DNA from: Cyclobacteriaceae bacterium SS2
GTDB taxonomy: Bacteria; Bacteroidota; Bacteroidia; Cytophagales; Cyclobacteriaceae
Direction: 5' to 3'
DNA length: 51,675 bases
Assembly: GCA_019192515.1 (NCBI GenBank)
Contig: JAHCMM010000179.1
Location: 2,503-54,177, forward strand
Positions 1-8,180 of this stretch are shown here, piece by piece. Within the stretch, counting starts at the first letter, position 1. Each line of letters starts with the position of its first letter. The translations under genes were made by a program, and so were the position numbers. The notes beneath the pieces were generated by a model, which was not told the DNA's origin, ran no database searches, and saw only the letters and a list, made by a program, of their open reading frames with translations.

Positions 1-605
1 TAATCTTCCTGGGTTAAATACTGGGGTTCATAGGTAATTCCCAAAGTGCTTAGATTCCCCACAAACGCACGGAGGTGGTTTCTCGAACCTTTCATCAGAT
101 TTTCAAAAACAATTGTAATGTCTGCATTATCCACGGTAGTATCCAACTCTCTTTGCAGATCTATGATATCGATTTCTTCGATAGCTGCCCCAACTTTAAG
201 CGCAGCTTCAATACTGACAGATCCGACATCAATCAGATCGTCATACAACTGCTGAAGATCTCCATTTTGAAATGTTCCATATATATTGTCCGCGGCAGGG
301 TCATCCAAGTCATATTTATCAATCAGAACAAGAACAGCATCCATGTGTGATTGTTCGCTGTATGAAATATTCTGAAAAGACTTTACAGACCAGCTATCAT
401 AAAGATATGTGTAGACATCCCGGGCCAGTTTTTCTTCCTCTCGCATAAATAGTAATGCAGCTATCTCACCCTCATTAAGTGGTTCTGGAGTAAGCCCCAT
501 AATTTGATTCAGAGTAAGGTCACCTGAATGGATTTCGGTGCCCGGATCGTTACACGCTGTCCCCATCATGGCGACACTTAGCAGCAAAACAAGTAATATT
601 TTCAT
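1..605 (-). CDS. DUF2202 ferritin-like lipoprotein (C-terminus cut by window edge)
   Basis: This is an open minus-strand frame running off the left edge, about 201 residues visible. It begins with a lipoprotein signal (MKILLVLLLSVAMMGTAC, lipid-acceptor Cys18). The rest matches the DUF2202 pattern: an EEEKLARDVY stretch near residue 54, a later EQSHMDAV, then ALKVGAAIEEIDIIDL and a GSRNHLRAFV segment near the end. These Glu and ExxH residues are what a ferritin-like four-helix diiron site would use, but no function is established for the family. Only a few C-terminal residues appear to be missing. No partner gene can be seen on its downstream side because the window ends. Confidence 0.88.
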   Translation of the reverse strand, partial: MKILLVLLLSVAMMGTACNDPGTEIHSGDLTLNQIMGLTPEPLNEGEIAALLFMREEEKLARDVYTYLYDSWSVKSFQNISYSEQSHMDAVLVLIDKYDLDDPAADNIYGTFQNGDLQQLYDDLIDVGSVSIEAALKVGAAIEEIDIIDLQRELDTTVDNADITIVFENLMKGSRNHLRAFVGNLSTLGITYEPQYLTQED

Positions 606-709
606 GGCTAAAATGTATTGTTCCTATTAAGGAAAAACGTTGTCCGGAGGTGGTAGTTGGTAACATTTGTTACGAGGAGTGCCGGAAGATCAAGTGACTT
701 GAAAATAGA

Positions 710-1357
710 TCAGTTTCTTTCAGGTTCCTCATCCAAATACCTGACCAGGGCTGCTACCTGCCTGGTATCATTGAAATCAACCTCCTGCTTATTGAGATAC
801 TTCCTGAGTTGCTTTTTCTGATCGATAAATATCTTTCTAAAGTCATACTGTGTGGTGACTTCATGTAAAATGTCATCCTTTTTGATCCAGTAGATGTTGT
901 ATTCATCTACAATGAATTGATCCGAATCTTTGGTTTTATAAATAGTCATTTGTGGACTATCCCGTCGAAAACCAACCGGCAGATATTTCAAGGATGAGGA
1001 GTAAATGATCTTGCACTTATACTGAACCAGCAAGGCAGTGGCTTTTGAGTGGTAAGTCAGCTCCAGGAATTTGTTGTCCAGGCGAATGAATTTACGATCA
1101 TTGATATATGCAGTATCCAATAGTTCATTTTCCGTGTTATTGATTCCCATGATAATAGGGCCGGAAGCAACGAGCAGCTCCTCGGTGGATTTGTTATAGT
1201 TGACATACATCTTTTTACGCTGACCATCCTTCAACAAGATCATTCCCTCTACAAACTCCTCAAAGAGGAAGCATGAGGGTACGTTTGATTTCTTTTGACC
1301 TGAGGCCAGAAATACTGATAAGCTTAAGCAGAAGAAGAGGTGCATTTTGAGCTTCAT
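710..1357 (-). CDS. Secreted protein of unknown function
   Basis: A 215-residue protein is read from the ATG at 1357, which directly precedes a clean signal peptide (MKLKMHLFFCLSLSVFLASGQ). The frame is open for 21 codons upstream to 1420, but that start would bury the signal peptide. I do not recognise a named family. The middle is rich in beta-strand-like segments, and the C-terminus (RKYLNKQEVDFNDTRQVAAL) resembles a helical tail. It is divergent from the sialidase-like gene. Likely periplasmic; function unknown. Confidence 0.72.
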   Translation of the reverse strand: MKLKMHLFFCLSLSVFLASGQKKSNVPSCFLFEEFVEGMILLKDGQRKKMYVNYNKSTEELLVASGPIIMGINNTENELLDTAYINDRKFIRLDNKFLELTYHSKATALLVQYKCKIIYSSSLKYLPVGFRRDSPQMTIYKTKDSDQFIVDEYNIYWIKKDDILHEVTTQYDFRKIFIDQKKQLRKYLNKQEVDFNDTRQVAALVRYLDEEPERN

Positions 1358-1500
1358 CCCGTTGTTTTGAAAACCAAAATCAATATAGACATTTTGGAAC
1401 AAATGCATATTGAGGATCAATTCGGCTAAAGGCGAAAGAACAATCTCATTAAAATAACTTATTCTTGCGAATACCGACTTTTAACCTAAACACCCCAATA

Positions 1501-2646
1501 GTGAATTTTTACAGATTTTCAATCATCACTTTAAGCCTGCTTATTACGGTACTATCGTCATCTGCCCAGGATTACAGTTTCTTACAACCTGCTACAGTAT
1601 ATACAGCAGAAGAAATACCAACGACTCACTCCATACTAAAACGGAAATTCACCGGAATCCCCAGCCTGGCAATTGGCAAAAACGGTCGATTGTGGGCTAC
1701 CTGGTATACAGGTGTTACAGCTTCGGAAGATGAAAACAATTATGTGGTGCTGGCCACAAGTGGTGATCAGGGGGAGACCTGGGAAGAAGTGCTTGTAGTA
1801 GATCCGGATGGTGATGGTCCTGTGCGGGCATATGACCCGGAGCTGTGGGTAGATCCTACCGGAGAACTCTGGCTCTTTTGGGCACAGACAATCGGTCACG
1901 ATGGAACAGTAGCAGGTGTATGGAGTCTGACCACAAACGACTCAGGGATTGAAAAGGCCAAATGGTCTGAGCCCGAAAGGTTAACAGACGGAGTGATGAT
2001 GTGTAAGCCGACCGTGCTTTCTACCGGTGAGTGGGTGTTGCCAGCTTCTACCTGGAGAAAAACGGATAACAGCGCCCGTGTGATTGTTTCCACGAATAAA
2101 GGCAAGACCTGGAAGCTAAAAGGTGCTGTGCATGTACCGGAGGCTGATCGGGCCTTCGACGAACACATGATCATAGAGAAGAAGGATGGCAGGCTCTGGA
2201 TGCTCGTGCGAACGAAGTATGGCATAGGTGAGAGCTACTCGTCTGATAAAGGAGCAACCTGGGAGCCGCTAAAGCCTTCAGCAATTAAACATCCCAGTGC
2301 CAGATTTTTCATCCGGAGGCTGCAATCGGGAAATCTTTTGCTGGTGAAGCACGGGCCTGTAGATATTCAGACTAAGCGTTCACACCTGATGGCATTTCTT
2401 TCGCAGGATGATGGCAGGACCTGGTCCAAAGGATTGCTGATCGATGGTCGCCTGGGGGTTTCCTATCCTGATGGTCAGCAAATGGAGAATGGAGATATCG
2501 TCATTACCTATGATTTCAACAGGACCCGGGAGCAGCATATTTTAATGACCCGGTTCAATGAAAAGGATATTTTGAGCAAAGATTATGATAAAAGAATCGT
2601 TGGGATCTTTAATCACAGGAAAGTGATCAGCGATGGAGGGGAGTGA
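1501..2646 (+). CDS. Sialidase-fold (BNR/Asp-box) secreted protein
   Basis: This is a secreted beta-propeller protein of the sialidase superfamily. Four Asp boxes (S-x-D-x-G-x-T-W type) are visible: SGDQGETW, STNKGKTW, SSDKGATW and SQDDGRTW, at about 87-94, 197-204, 247-254 and 301-308 from this start. A GIPSLAI segment takes the place of the RIP-type N-terminal motif. There is no in-frame ATG. The GTG at 1501 gives a compact signal peptide (MNFYRFSIITLSLLITVLSSSAQ), while a TTG at 1465 would add 12 polar residues, so I chose 1501. The fold is well supported. Sialic acid as substrate is not, since many Bacteroidota Asp-box proteins act on other sugars. The gene stands alone. Confidence 0.85.
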   Translation: MNFYRFSIITLSLLITVLSSSAQDYSFLQPATVYTAEEIPTTHSILKRKFTGIPSLAIGKNGRLWATWYTGVTASEDENNYVVLATSGDQGETWEEVLVVDPDGDGPVRAYDPELWVDPTGELWLFWAQTIGHDGTVAGVWSLTTNDSGIEKAKWSEPERLTDGVMMCKPTVLSTGEWVLPASTWRKTDNSARVIVSTNKGKTWKLKGAVHVPEADRAFDEHMIIEKKDGRLWMLVRTKYGIGESYSSDKGATWEPLKPSAIKHPSARFFIRRLQSGNLLLVKHGPVDIQTKRSHLMAFLSQDDGRTWSKGLLIDGRLGVSYPDGQQMENGDIVITYDFNRTREQHILMTRFNEKDILSKDYDKRIVGIFNHRKVISDGGE

Positions 2647-2674
2647 GGTGGAAATACAAGATCAAGATCACTGT

Positions 2675-3061
2675 TCACCTCACGGATAGTAAGTCCTCAG
2701 CAAGTGTATGAATCCCATTCAGAATCTTTAATGAAGTTTTTTCACTTGGCTGCTTATGACCATCCTTATATTGGTGTAATTGGGTAGGGTTCATTCCTAT
2801 CCTGCCGGCCAAAGCAGATACATTGAATATGTCATAGAAGTCAAAAAATTGTTCCAGATCTAATACAAATTCCAACTTATAATTCTCGGGAATATTTTCC
2901 CCTTCCTCTGCCATTCCTTCAAAGTGGAGCTCTATAGCCTCATCATATTGTCTTTTCAATTCATCCCAGCTCCTAGCTGCGCTGACAACGCCTGGGTAGG
3001 AGTTGTTGTATGCGCTATAACCCGTTCCTGTTTTTTCAACAATTACTTTGATTTTTTCCAT
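2675..3061 (-). CDS. hicB: HicB-family antitoxin with C-terminal DNA-binding domain
   Basis: A 128-residue antitoxin lying 16 bp downstream of hicA. The N-terminal half (IKVIVEKTGTGYSAYNNSYPG, then SWDELKRQYDEAIELHFEG) has the partial RNase H-like HicB fold that binds HicA. The C-terminal half (NVSALAGRIGMNPTQLHQYK, then QPSEKTSLKILNGIHTLAEDL) looks like an XRE-type helix-turn-helix. HicB proteins neutralise HicA and repress their own operon. The order toxin then antitoxin is usual for hicAB. An inverted repeat just upstream of hicA is the likely binding site. Confidence 0.9.
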   Translation of the reverse strand: MEKIKVIVEKTGTGYSAYNNSYPGVVSAARSWDELKRQYDEAIELHFEGMAEEGENIPENYKLEFVLDLEQFFDFYDIFNVSALAGRIGMNPTQLHQYKDGHKQPSEKTSLKILNGIHTLAEDLLSVR

Positions 3062-3077
3062 CGCTTCACTTTTTGAA

Positions 3078-3260
3078 TCACTTCAATCCTGCTTGCTTTA
3101 AAATTGAATTTACAGTTCCTTTAGCTAGATCTGATTTAGGAAAAGGGACTGTCACCAATCCTTTTTTCTCAGGGTGCTTAAATTGGATGTGACTCCCTTT
3201 TTGCCTCACCTGATACCATCCATCTTTCTGGATCAGCTTTATGATTTCTTTCGAATTCAT
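3078..3260 (-). CDS. hicA: HicA-family mRNA interferase toxin
   Basis: A 60-residue protein with the dsRBD-like HicA fold. It carries KEIIKLIQKDGWYQVRQKGSH, with the conserved catalytic His in GSHIQFKHP, and ends in LAKGTVNSILKQAGL. HicA cleaves mRNA when free of HicB. The length is typical of the family, and nothing conserved appears missing, so the pair is likely functional. It is first in the operon, directly behind an operator-like palindrome. Confidence 0.93.
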   Translation of the reverse strand: MNSKEIIKLIQKDGWYQVRQKGSHIQFKHPEKKGLVTVPFPKSDLAKGTVNSILKQAGLK

Positions 3261-3265
3261 GTGTA

Positions 3266-3287
3266 AAAGTATATTTATTTATACTTT
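3266..3287. promoter_or_regulatory. Inverted repeat upstream of hicA, probable HicB operator
   Basis: Perfect 8-bp arms (AAAGTATA at 3266-3273, TATACTTT at 3280-3287) are separated by 6 bp and sit only 5 bp upstream of the hicA start. Position and symmetry fit autorepression by the DNA-binding HicB. The 122-bp gap to the next gene holds no other clear element. Binding is inferred. Confidence 0.55.
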
Positions 3288-3382
3288 ATAGCAAGCTTCA
3301 ACAAATATCAACTCATAAAGTGAAAATAGGTTCAGTTATTTCAAATAGGATTATTAAGAGATAGATAACTGTTTAACCCCTC

Positions 3383-4888
3383 TCAATAAAAACTCTCCCC
3401 ATACACCGACTCAAATCCATATTCAATCTCTAGTAAAACCAGCGCTAACAGGCCAACTCCGTCAACAGCATCGTATCGGGTTTCTCCGGTGTGGCTTCTG
3501 AACATGCCGGCTTCTTCCAGGTAAAGATTGGCAAGTGCTTCTGAAGCCAGTGTTTGCATCAACTGTCTACTTTCAGGGTCCTTGAATACCGTATGATAGG
3601 ATTTTAAGAAATGGATGATGCGGGCATAGTTTTCTGCGTAAAGAAGGTCATCAGGGTTTCTTTCATTTACCTGCTTCCGGACGTGTCGGAACCAGTTTTG
3701 GGCATGAGTCTCATAGAGGGAGTTCTTTGTTAGCAGAAACATCTCCAGTGTTGTTTCTGCAAGCTGCATGGGGTAGTTATGTGTTGGGAAAAGTGGATTG
3801 AAGATGTCCGAGTATTTATCAGGTTGATAAGGGTAGTCAGGTTGAGGCTTATAAGGTGAACCATCAAGGATGTTAAGACCCCCAAAATAGAGACCGACTT
3901 TCTCATCCCAACCATAGATCAGCCATCGGGCCATGGATCGGGAGGCAAGGGTCTGCCATTTTCGTCCCAATTTTTCTGGTACTTTTTGGCTGGCCTTCAA
4001 TACATAACCAGCCCATAGACCCACTTCTGTGGTGGCTGTGTATTTGTCCCATCGGTCCTGTGTCGGACTGTTTTCCAGTAAGCCGGTAGTTTTATTACGG
4101 TGCTCAAAGGTGTAATGGATGATCCGGTCGGCCAGATCAATCAGGGAGGTATCCCAGGTTTTCTCGTAAAGCCAGGCCAGCGTATAGCACAGCAAACCAC
4201 CATATTCTATGAAGGCATAGCCTCGCTCCCCATCTGCGTGACGATTAAATTCTCCTGTTTCAGGATCTACGATGTGCCTTTTGATAGTCTCGCGAAGATG
4301 CTTTTCTGTCAATACCGGATCTATCTCCCACAAGATGTCCCAGGCTGGAGAAAAGGGCCGAGCTTCGTACAGGTCTCCTGTTTCTGTGCTGAAGTCCACA
4401 GGTTGGGGAGTCTCTGAACTCTTAAATTTCAGACACTGATCCTTAAAAGCGTCATAGTAATAGTGATTGCCCCAAAGGATGATGCCATTATTTGCTTTAC
4501 AGTTTTCCAGATAGAAATTCAGGTATTGATAGACAGCTTCCCGGTACGATGAGTCCTCACTCAAACGGCTTAGTTCCAGAGCTGACACAAGGTTGGGGAT
4601 GTCCCAGTATGGAGTAGCCCCTTCAGGCGCACTGACCGATCGGTTGAGATATACACGCTGAGGGATGCTATCCGGTCGCTGATCGTTTTCCGGATATTGG
4701 CCGGTCATCGGATCCAGGCTTGACATCCATACAGGGGTAGATTTTTCCCCATAGGTGTCAGTTCCTGAGGAGATCAGCTTTTGAAAATGGTTTTTGATCG
4801 GAGAGGTGAAGTCTGGTCGGGACTGGCCAAAGAGATCACTGAAGGAAAAGAAGAATAGGGTAGTTAAAAGAATAAGGGTGTTTGGCAT
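3383..4888 (-). CDS. Secreted alpha/alpha-barrel-like protein, possible sugar-active enzyme
   Basis: A 501-residue protein with a signal peptide (MPNTLILLTTLFFFSFSDLFGQ). It is rich in Trp, Tyr and His and made of repeated helical segments (WDIPNLVSALELSRLSEDSS, YLNFYLENCKANNGIILWGN, FIEYGGLLCYTLAWLYEKTW). This pattern is typical of six-hairpin or AGE-type (alpha/alpha) barrels, which include unsaturated-glycan hydrolases, pectate-lyase-like enzymes and sugar epimerases. I cannot place it in one family or name catalytic residues. It is transcribed in the same direction as the upstream tetR gene, about 87 bp downstream of the tetR stop, but is probably not functionally tied to the efflux system. 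Confidence 0.7.
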   Translation of the reverse strand: MPNTLILLTTLFFFSFSDLFGQSRPDFTSPIKNHFQKLISSGTDTYGEKSTPVWMSSLDPMTGQYPENDQRPDSIPQRVYLNRSVSAPEGATPYWDIPNLVSALELSRLSEDSSYREAVYQYLNFYLENCKANNGIILWGNHYYYDAFKDQCLKFKSSETPQPVDFSTETGDLYEARPFSPAWDILWEIDPVLTEKHLRETIKRHIVDPETGEFNRHADGERGYAFIEYGGLLCYTLAWLYEKTWDTSLIDLADRIIHYTFEHRNKTTGLLENSPTQDRWDKYTATTEVGLWAGYVLKASQKVPEKLGRKWQTLASRSMARWLIYGWDEKVGLYFGGLNILDGSPYKPQPDYPYQPDKYSDIFNPLFPTHNYPMQLAETTLEMFLLTKNSLYETHAQNWFRHVRKQVNERNPDDLLYAENYARIIHFLKSYHTVFKDPESRQLMQTLASEALANLYLEEAGMFRSHTGETRYDAVDGVGLLALVLLEIEYGFESVYGESFY

Positions 4889-4975
4889 TATTGGATGTTG
4901 AGAAGTTTATGTATTACCCTTAAAATTAGTTGTTAATATAGAAATTTCGTTCTGGTTCCTATTAGGTGGGGTTTG

Positions 4976-5593
4976 CTAACCTACCTTATCGAAATTCTCC
5001 AGCAGATTAGAAAGATCTGGTTCAGGATCATATTTTTCAGGATTGATGATACCAAGGATCCTTGGGAAAGCAAAATATTGATACAATTCGAAAGACCTCG
5101 GGTCATGGGGGAGGATCTGCGTGATGAAATGGTCAAAAAGAATGATTTCAGTTTCTAAAAAAGTCTGAATATTCAATCCTTTTCTCAACAATCCCTTTTT
5201 TCTGGCAGCGGTCAAGAACGCTTGCATGGTATCCCTGAAAAAGAATCTACCCTGTTTGATCAACCTTGAAATGTCCTTGTAACGCTTACCCGATCTGTTT
5301 ATAAAGTCAGGGCTTACCTTTTTGATAAAAGCATAGTGTAGCAAATAGAATGAGAAAACCTTTTGTATCGGATTTTCACCATTTCTTTTAATGGTCAGGG
5401 AATTGGCTTCCCAATCTTCCCGACAACAATCCAGTATTTCAAATACCAGTTGTTCCTTACTGCTGAAGTGTTCATACAGGGTCTTCTTGGAGATTTTAAG
5501 TTCATGAGCGATATCATCCATGCTGACACTTTCTAGCCCATACCTGGAGAACTGACTTAGGGCAAAGGTTCTGATTTCTGATTTGGTCATCAT
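4976..5593 (-). CDS. TetR/AcrR-family repressor, probably of the adjacent RND efflux operon
   Basis: A 205-residue regulator. The N-terminal helix-turn-helix is clear (VSMDDIAHELKISKKTLYEH followed by FSSKEQLVFEI, about residues 23-54). The C-terminal 140 residues are a divergent helical ligand-binding and dimer domain with no recognisable ligand. It is divergent from the tolC-hlyD-RND operon, the classic arrangement for a local repressor of a multidrug pump. The palindrome at 5664-5687 in the shared intergenic region is its likely operator. The inducer cannot be predicted from sequence. Confidence 0.92.
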   Translation of the reverse strand: MMTKSEIRTFALSQFSRYGLESVSMDDIAHELKISKKTLYEHFSSKEQLVFEILDCCREDWEANSLTIKRNGENPIQKVFSFYLLHYAFIKKVSPDFINRSGKRYKDISRLIKQGRFFFRDTMQAFLTAARKKGLLRKGLNIQTFLETEIILFDHFITQILPHDPRSFELYQYFAFPRILGIINPEKYDPEPDLSNLLENFDKVG

Positions 5594-5663
5594 TTTATGT
5601 GTAATGGGTTGCGATCTGGTTGATTAAAACTATCGTCTTTACTCAAATGTTAAAAGTTAATAA

Positions 5664-5687
5664 TAAGTTCAATAAAAAATGAACTTA
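5664..5687. promoter_or_regulatory. Palindrome between tetR and efflux operon, probable TetR operator
   Basis: Perfect 8-bp arms (TAAGTTCA at 5664-5671, TGAACTTA at 5680-5687) are separated by an A-rich 8-bp spacer. The site ends 12 bp before the -7-like box of the efflux promoter, so a bound dimer would block RNA polymerase. TetR operators are commonly palindromes of this size. Binding by the neighbouring TetR is inferred. Confidence 0.62.
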
Positions 5688-5699
5688 ATGAAACTTTTG

Positions 5700-5707
5700 T
5701 ATTTTTG
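5700..5707 (+). promoter_or_regulatory. -7 box of the efflux operon promoter
   Basis: TATTTTTG matches the Bacteroidota -7 consensus TAnnTTTG exactly. No good -33 TTTG is present at the expected distance, so the promoter may be weak or need activation. Transcription would start near 5713, leaving a leader of about 40 nt. Confidence 0.45.
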
Positions 5708-5752
5708 CAGCGTTGAGATGTTTTGATTGGATCATTAAAATTTTAAGAAAAG

Positions 5753-7078
5753 TTGAATAAGAACATTTTTATAGCGCTTTTACTTCTGTTTGGAGGGGTT
5801 TATGCCAAAGCGCAAGACAGCCTTTATGGCCAAAGCTATTCATTGAAAGATGCTTTGGATTATGCTTTAAAGTTTAATACGAGGATACAGAATGCTCAAT
5901 TGACCGAGCAGGAGAAGGAGCTTTATACCAGGGAGGTTAGAAGTGCGGCCTTGCCTCAGATTTCCGGTAGTACCAGCCTTACACACAATTATTTGTTACC
6001 CGTATTGATCTTTCAGGGTCAGCAGGTTTCGATTGGTACGCAAAACAATGCAGTGGCTGGTGTAAACCTGAGTCAGCAAATTTATAATCAGTCGATCTTT
6101 ACTGGTCTTAAAGCTGCAAAAGCTGGTGCGGCCTACTATGAGTTGAATACAAAACTCACCGAGGAGGAAGTGATTGAAGGGGTAAGCCAATTGTATTATC
6201 AGGCTCTGATCACCTCTCGCCAACTTGAATTTGTGAATAAGAACCTGGATCAGGTCAATAAGTTACTCGAGATATCTACCAGTCAATATGAAAACGGGCT
6301 GATCAAGAAAGTGGATCTAAGCAGGATCCAGGTGAACAAGACCAACCTGATATCGCAACAGAAAAAGTTGGAAACTGCCTATATCCAGCAACTTAACCTA
6401 TTGAAATACAATATGGGTCTTACTGTTGAGGACGAGCTGCTGCTTGAGCATGCTGAGATCCGTCCGTTGGAAGAACAGACACTGATTGTGGACAATCATA
6501 TTGATAACCACACACAATTGCAGCTGCTTGGGCAGCAGGAGACGCTGCTGAAGCTGGAAGAAAAGAGTTTTAAAGCCGGGTATTACCCTACTGTATCTCT
6601 TTCCTTCAACTATCAATACAACATGAATAGCGACAATTTTAATTTTTCCGAATCCAATGCAAATGTGGCCAGGTATGACGTGGGAGCTATAGGCCTAAGT
6701 GTCAATATTCCAATCTTCGACGGATTTAAGAAGAAGTACCAGGTGCAACAAAACAAGGTCCGACAACATCAGCTTGTCAATTCTATGAAAGATACACGCA
6801 CATACCTGGACGTTCAGTTTATGAATGCTCTCAACAGCCTGGAAACTAGTAAGTCCACGCTGACAGCACAGGAAGAAAATATGGAGCTGGCACTGGAAGT
6901 TTATGATGTTACCCAGGAAACCTATCAATATGGTCTGGCATCACTCACGGATTTGCTTAATGCCGAGACGGCTTTGACCCAGGCACAAACAGAATATGCA
7001 ACAGCCCTCTTGAGTTACAAAGTGGCTGAAATTGACCTGCTAAAATCAAAAGGAGACATCAGGTTACTCCTGCAATAA
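5753..7078 (+). CDS. TolC-family outer-membrane efflux protein
   Basis: The outer-membrane channel of a tripartite RND pump, 441 residues, usual length. It has a signal peptide (MNKNIFIALLLLFGGVYAKAQ) and two repeats of long coiled-coil helices typical of TolC. Examples are YSLKDALDYALKFNTRIQNA at the start and QETYQYGLASLTDLLNAETA near the end. The start is TTG: no in-frame ATG lies between the preceding stop and the signal peptide, and a purine-rich AAGAAAAG lies just upstream. It is first in the operon, 35 bp ahead of the adaptor gene. Confidence 0.94.
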   Translation: MNKNIFIALLLLFGGVYAKAQDSLYGQSYSLKDALDYALKFNTRIQNAQLTEQEKELYTREVRSAALPQISGSTSLTHNYLLPVLIFQGQQVSIGTQNNAVAGVNLSQQIYNQSIFTGLKAAKAGAAYYELNTKLTEEEVIEGVSQLYYQALITSRQLEFVNKNLDQVNKLLEISTSQYENGLIKKVDLSRIQVNKTNLISQQKKLETAYIQQLNLLKYNMGLTVEDELLLEHAEIRPLEEQTLIVDNHIDNHTQLQLLGQQETLLKLEEKSFKAGYYPTVSLSFNYQYNMNSDNFNFSESNANVARYDVGAIGLSVNIPIFDGFKKKYQVQQNKVRQHQLVNSMKDTRTYLDVQFMNALNSLETSKSTLTAQEENMELALEVYDVTQETYQYGLASLTDLLNAETALTQAQTEYATALLSYKVAEIDLLKSKGDIRLLLQ

Positions 7079-7113
7079 TCAATATATCAAGATATAACTA
7101 ATAGCATTTAGAA

Positions 7114-8175
7114 ATGAAAAAAGTAATCATCTATACGGTGGCCATCGTGACTTTACTGGGAATGTTTGCCTTTATTCTCAAAAGCAATAAAGAAGCCAAT
7201 GCAAAACAGGCAGAATTGGCCTCGGTTACCAACGAATACATTCCTGTGGAGATACATGAAGTAAAAAGAGAACAGCTTGGAGGGAGCTTTAAGTCGACGG
7301 GTAATTTCCAGGCAGAAAGCGAACTGGATTTTGCTTCTGAGATTTCTGGCAGAATCACTTCAATCCTTGTTGAAGAAGGAAGCTATGTAAACAAAGGTCA
7401 ATTGCTGGCCAGAACAGATGACAAATTCTTACTCAATGAGTTAGCAACTATTCAGGCATCTTTCAATCAGGCCAAAACAAATAAAGAACGATTCGAACAC
7501 CTGATTGAAACCGGAGGGATCACTCAGACTCAGCTCGAGGATGTGTCGTTGAATTATCAAAATGCCCAGGCCAGACTGGAAAACATCAAGCTTAGGATAG
7601 CGGATACTTACATCAAAGCACCAATTAGTGGCATTATCAATGCACGGTATATTGAGACAGGTTCTTACCTTTCACCGGGCACTAAAATGTTCAACATTGT
7701 AGATACACGAAATCTGGAGCTTGTTGTAAATGTCACTGAGTCCCAGGTTTTACAAGCCAGGGAAGGAGAAACTGTTCATGTGGTGGCCGATGCGCTCCCT
7801 AATCAGGAGATCACCGGAAAAGTAAAATTTATTGGAGTAAAAGCGGATAACTCTCTGAGCTATCAGGTAAAGATTGCGATCATCAATGATAGCGAGCTTA
7901 CGCTCAAAGCCGGCATGTTTGGAACCGCCATATTTGATCAGGACCATAACCAGATTGCCATGACCATCCCCAGGTCAGCCATTTTCGGAAGTGTACAAAA
8001 TCCGCAGGTTTATGTAGTGGACGGACAAAAGGCAGTTTTGACTTCTATCAATATTGGCAAAATTGAAGGTCAGGTGATCGAAGTTAAGTCTGGTCTCAAT
8101 GTGGGTCAACAGGTAGTGGTTAGTGGCCAGATCAACCTTGAGAATGGAACGAAAGTAACAATCATCGAAAGCTAA
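7114..8175 (+). CDS. RND efflux periplasmic adaptor (HlyD/MFP family)
   Basis: The membrane fusion subunit linking the inner-membrane pump to TolC, 353 residues. It has an N-terminal membrane anchor (VIIYTVAIVTLLGMFAFIL) without a lipobox. A barrel-sandwich half-motif follows (GRITSILVEEGSYVNKGQLL), then a short coiled-coil hairpin at about 100-165. The second half-motif is ADTYIKAPISGIINARYIET, and the beta-barrel and membrane-proximal domains finish the protein. It ends 5 bp before the pump gene, implying coupled expression. Substrate unknown. Confidence 0.95.
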   Translation: MKKVIIYTVAIVTLLGMFAFILKSNKEANAKQAELASVTNEYIPVEIHEVKREQLGGSFKSTGNFQAESELDFASEISGRITSILVEEGSYVNKGQLLARTDDKFLLNELATIQASFNQAKTNKERFEHLIETGGITQTQLEDVSLNYQNAQARLENIKLRIADTYIKAPISGIINARYIETGSYLSPGTKMFNIVDTRNLELVVNVTESQVLQAREGETVHVVADALPNQEITGKVKFIGVKADNSLSYQVKIAIINDSELTLKAGMFGTAIFDQDHNQIAMTIPRSAIFGSVQNPQVYVVDGQKAVLTSINIGKIEGQVIEVKSGLNVGQQVVVSGQINLENGTKVTIIES

Positions 8176-8180
8176 GAGAG

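Noticed and set aside
46-350. Two short plus-strand open frames near the left edge
   Set aside because: They lie antisense to the DUF2202 lipoprotein gene, whose conserved motifs and signal peptide show the true coding strand.
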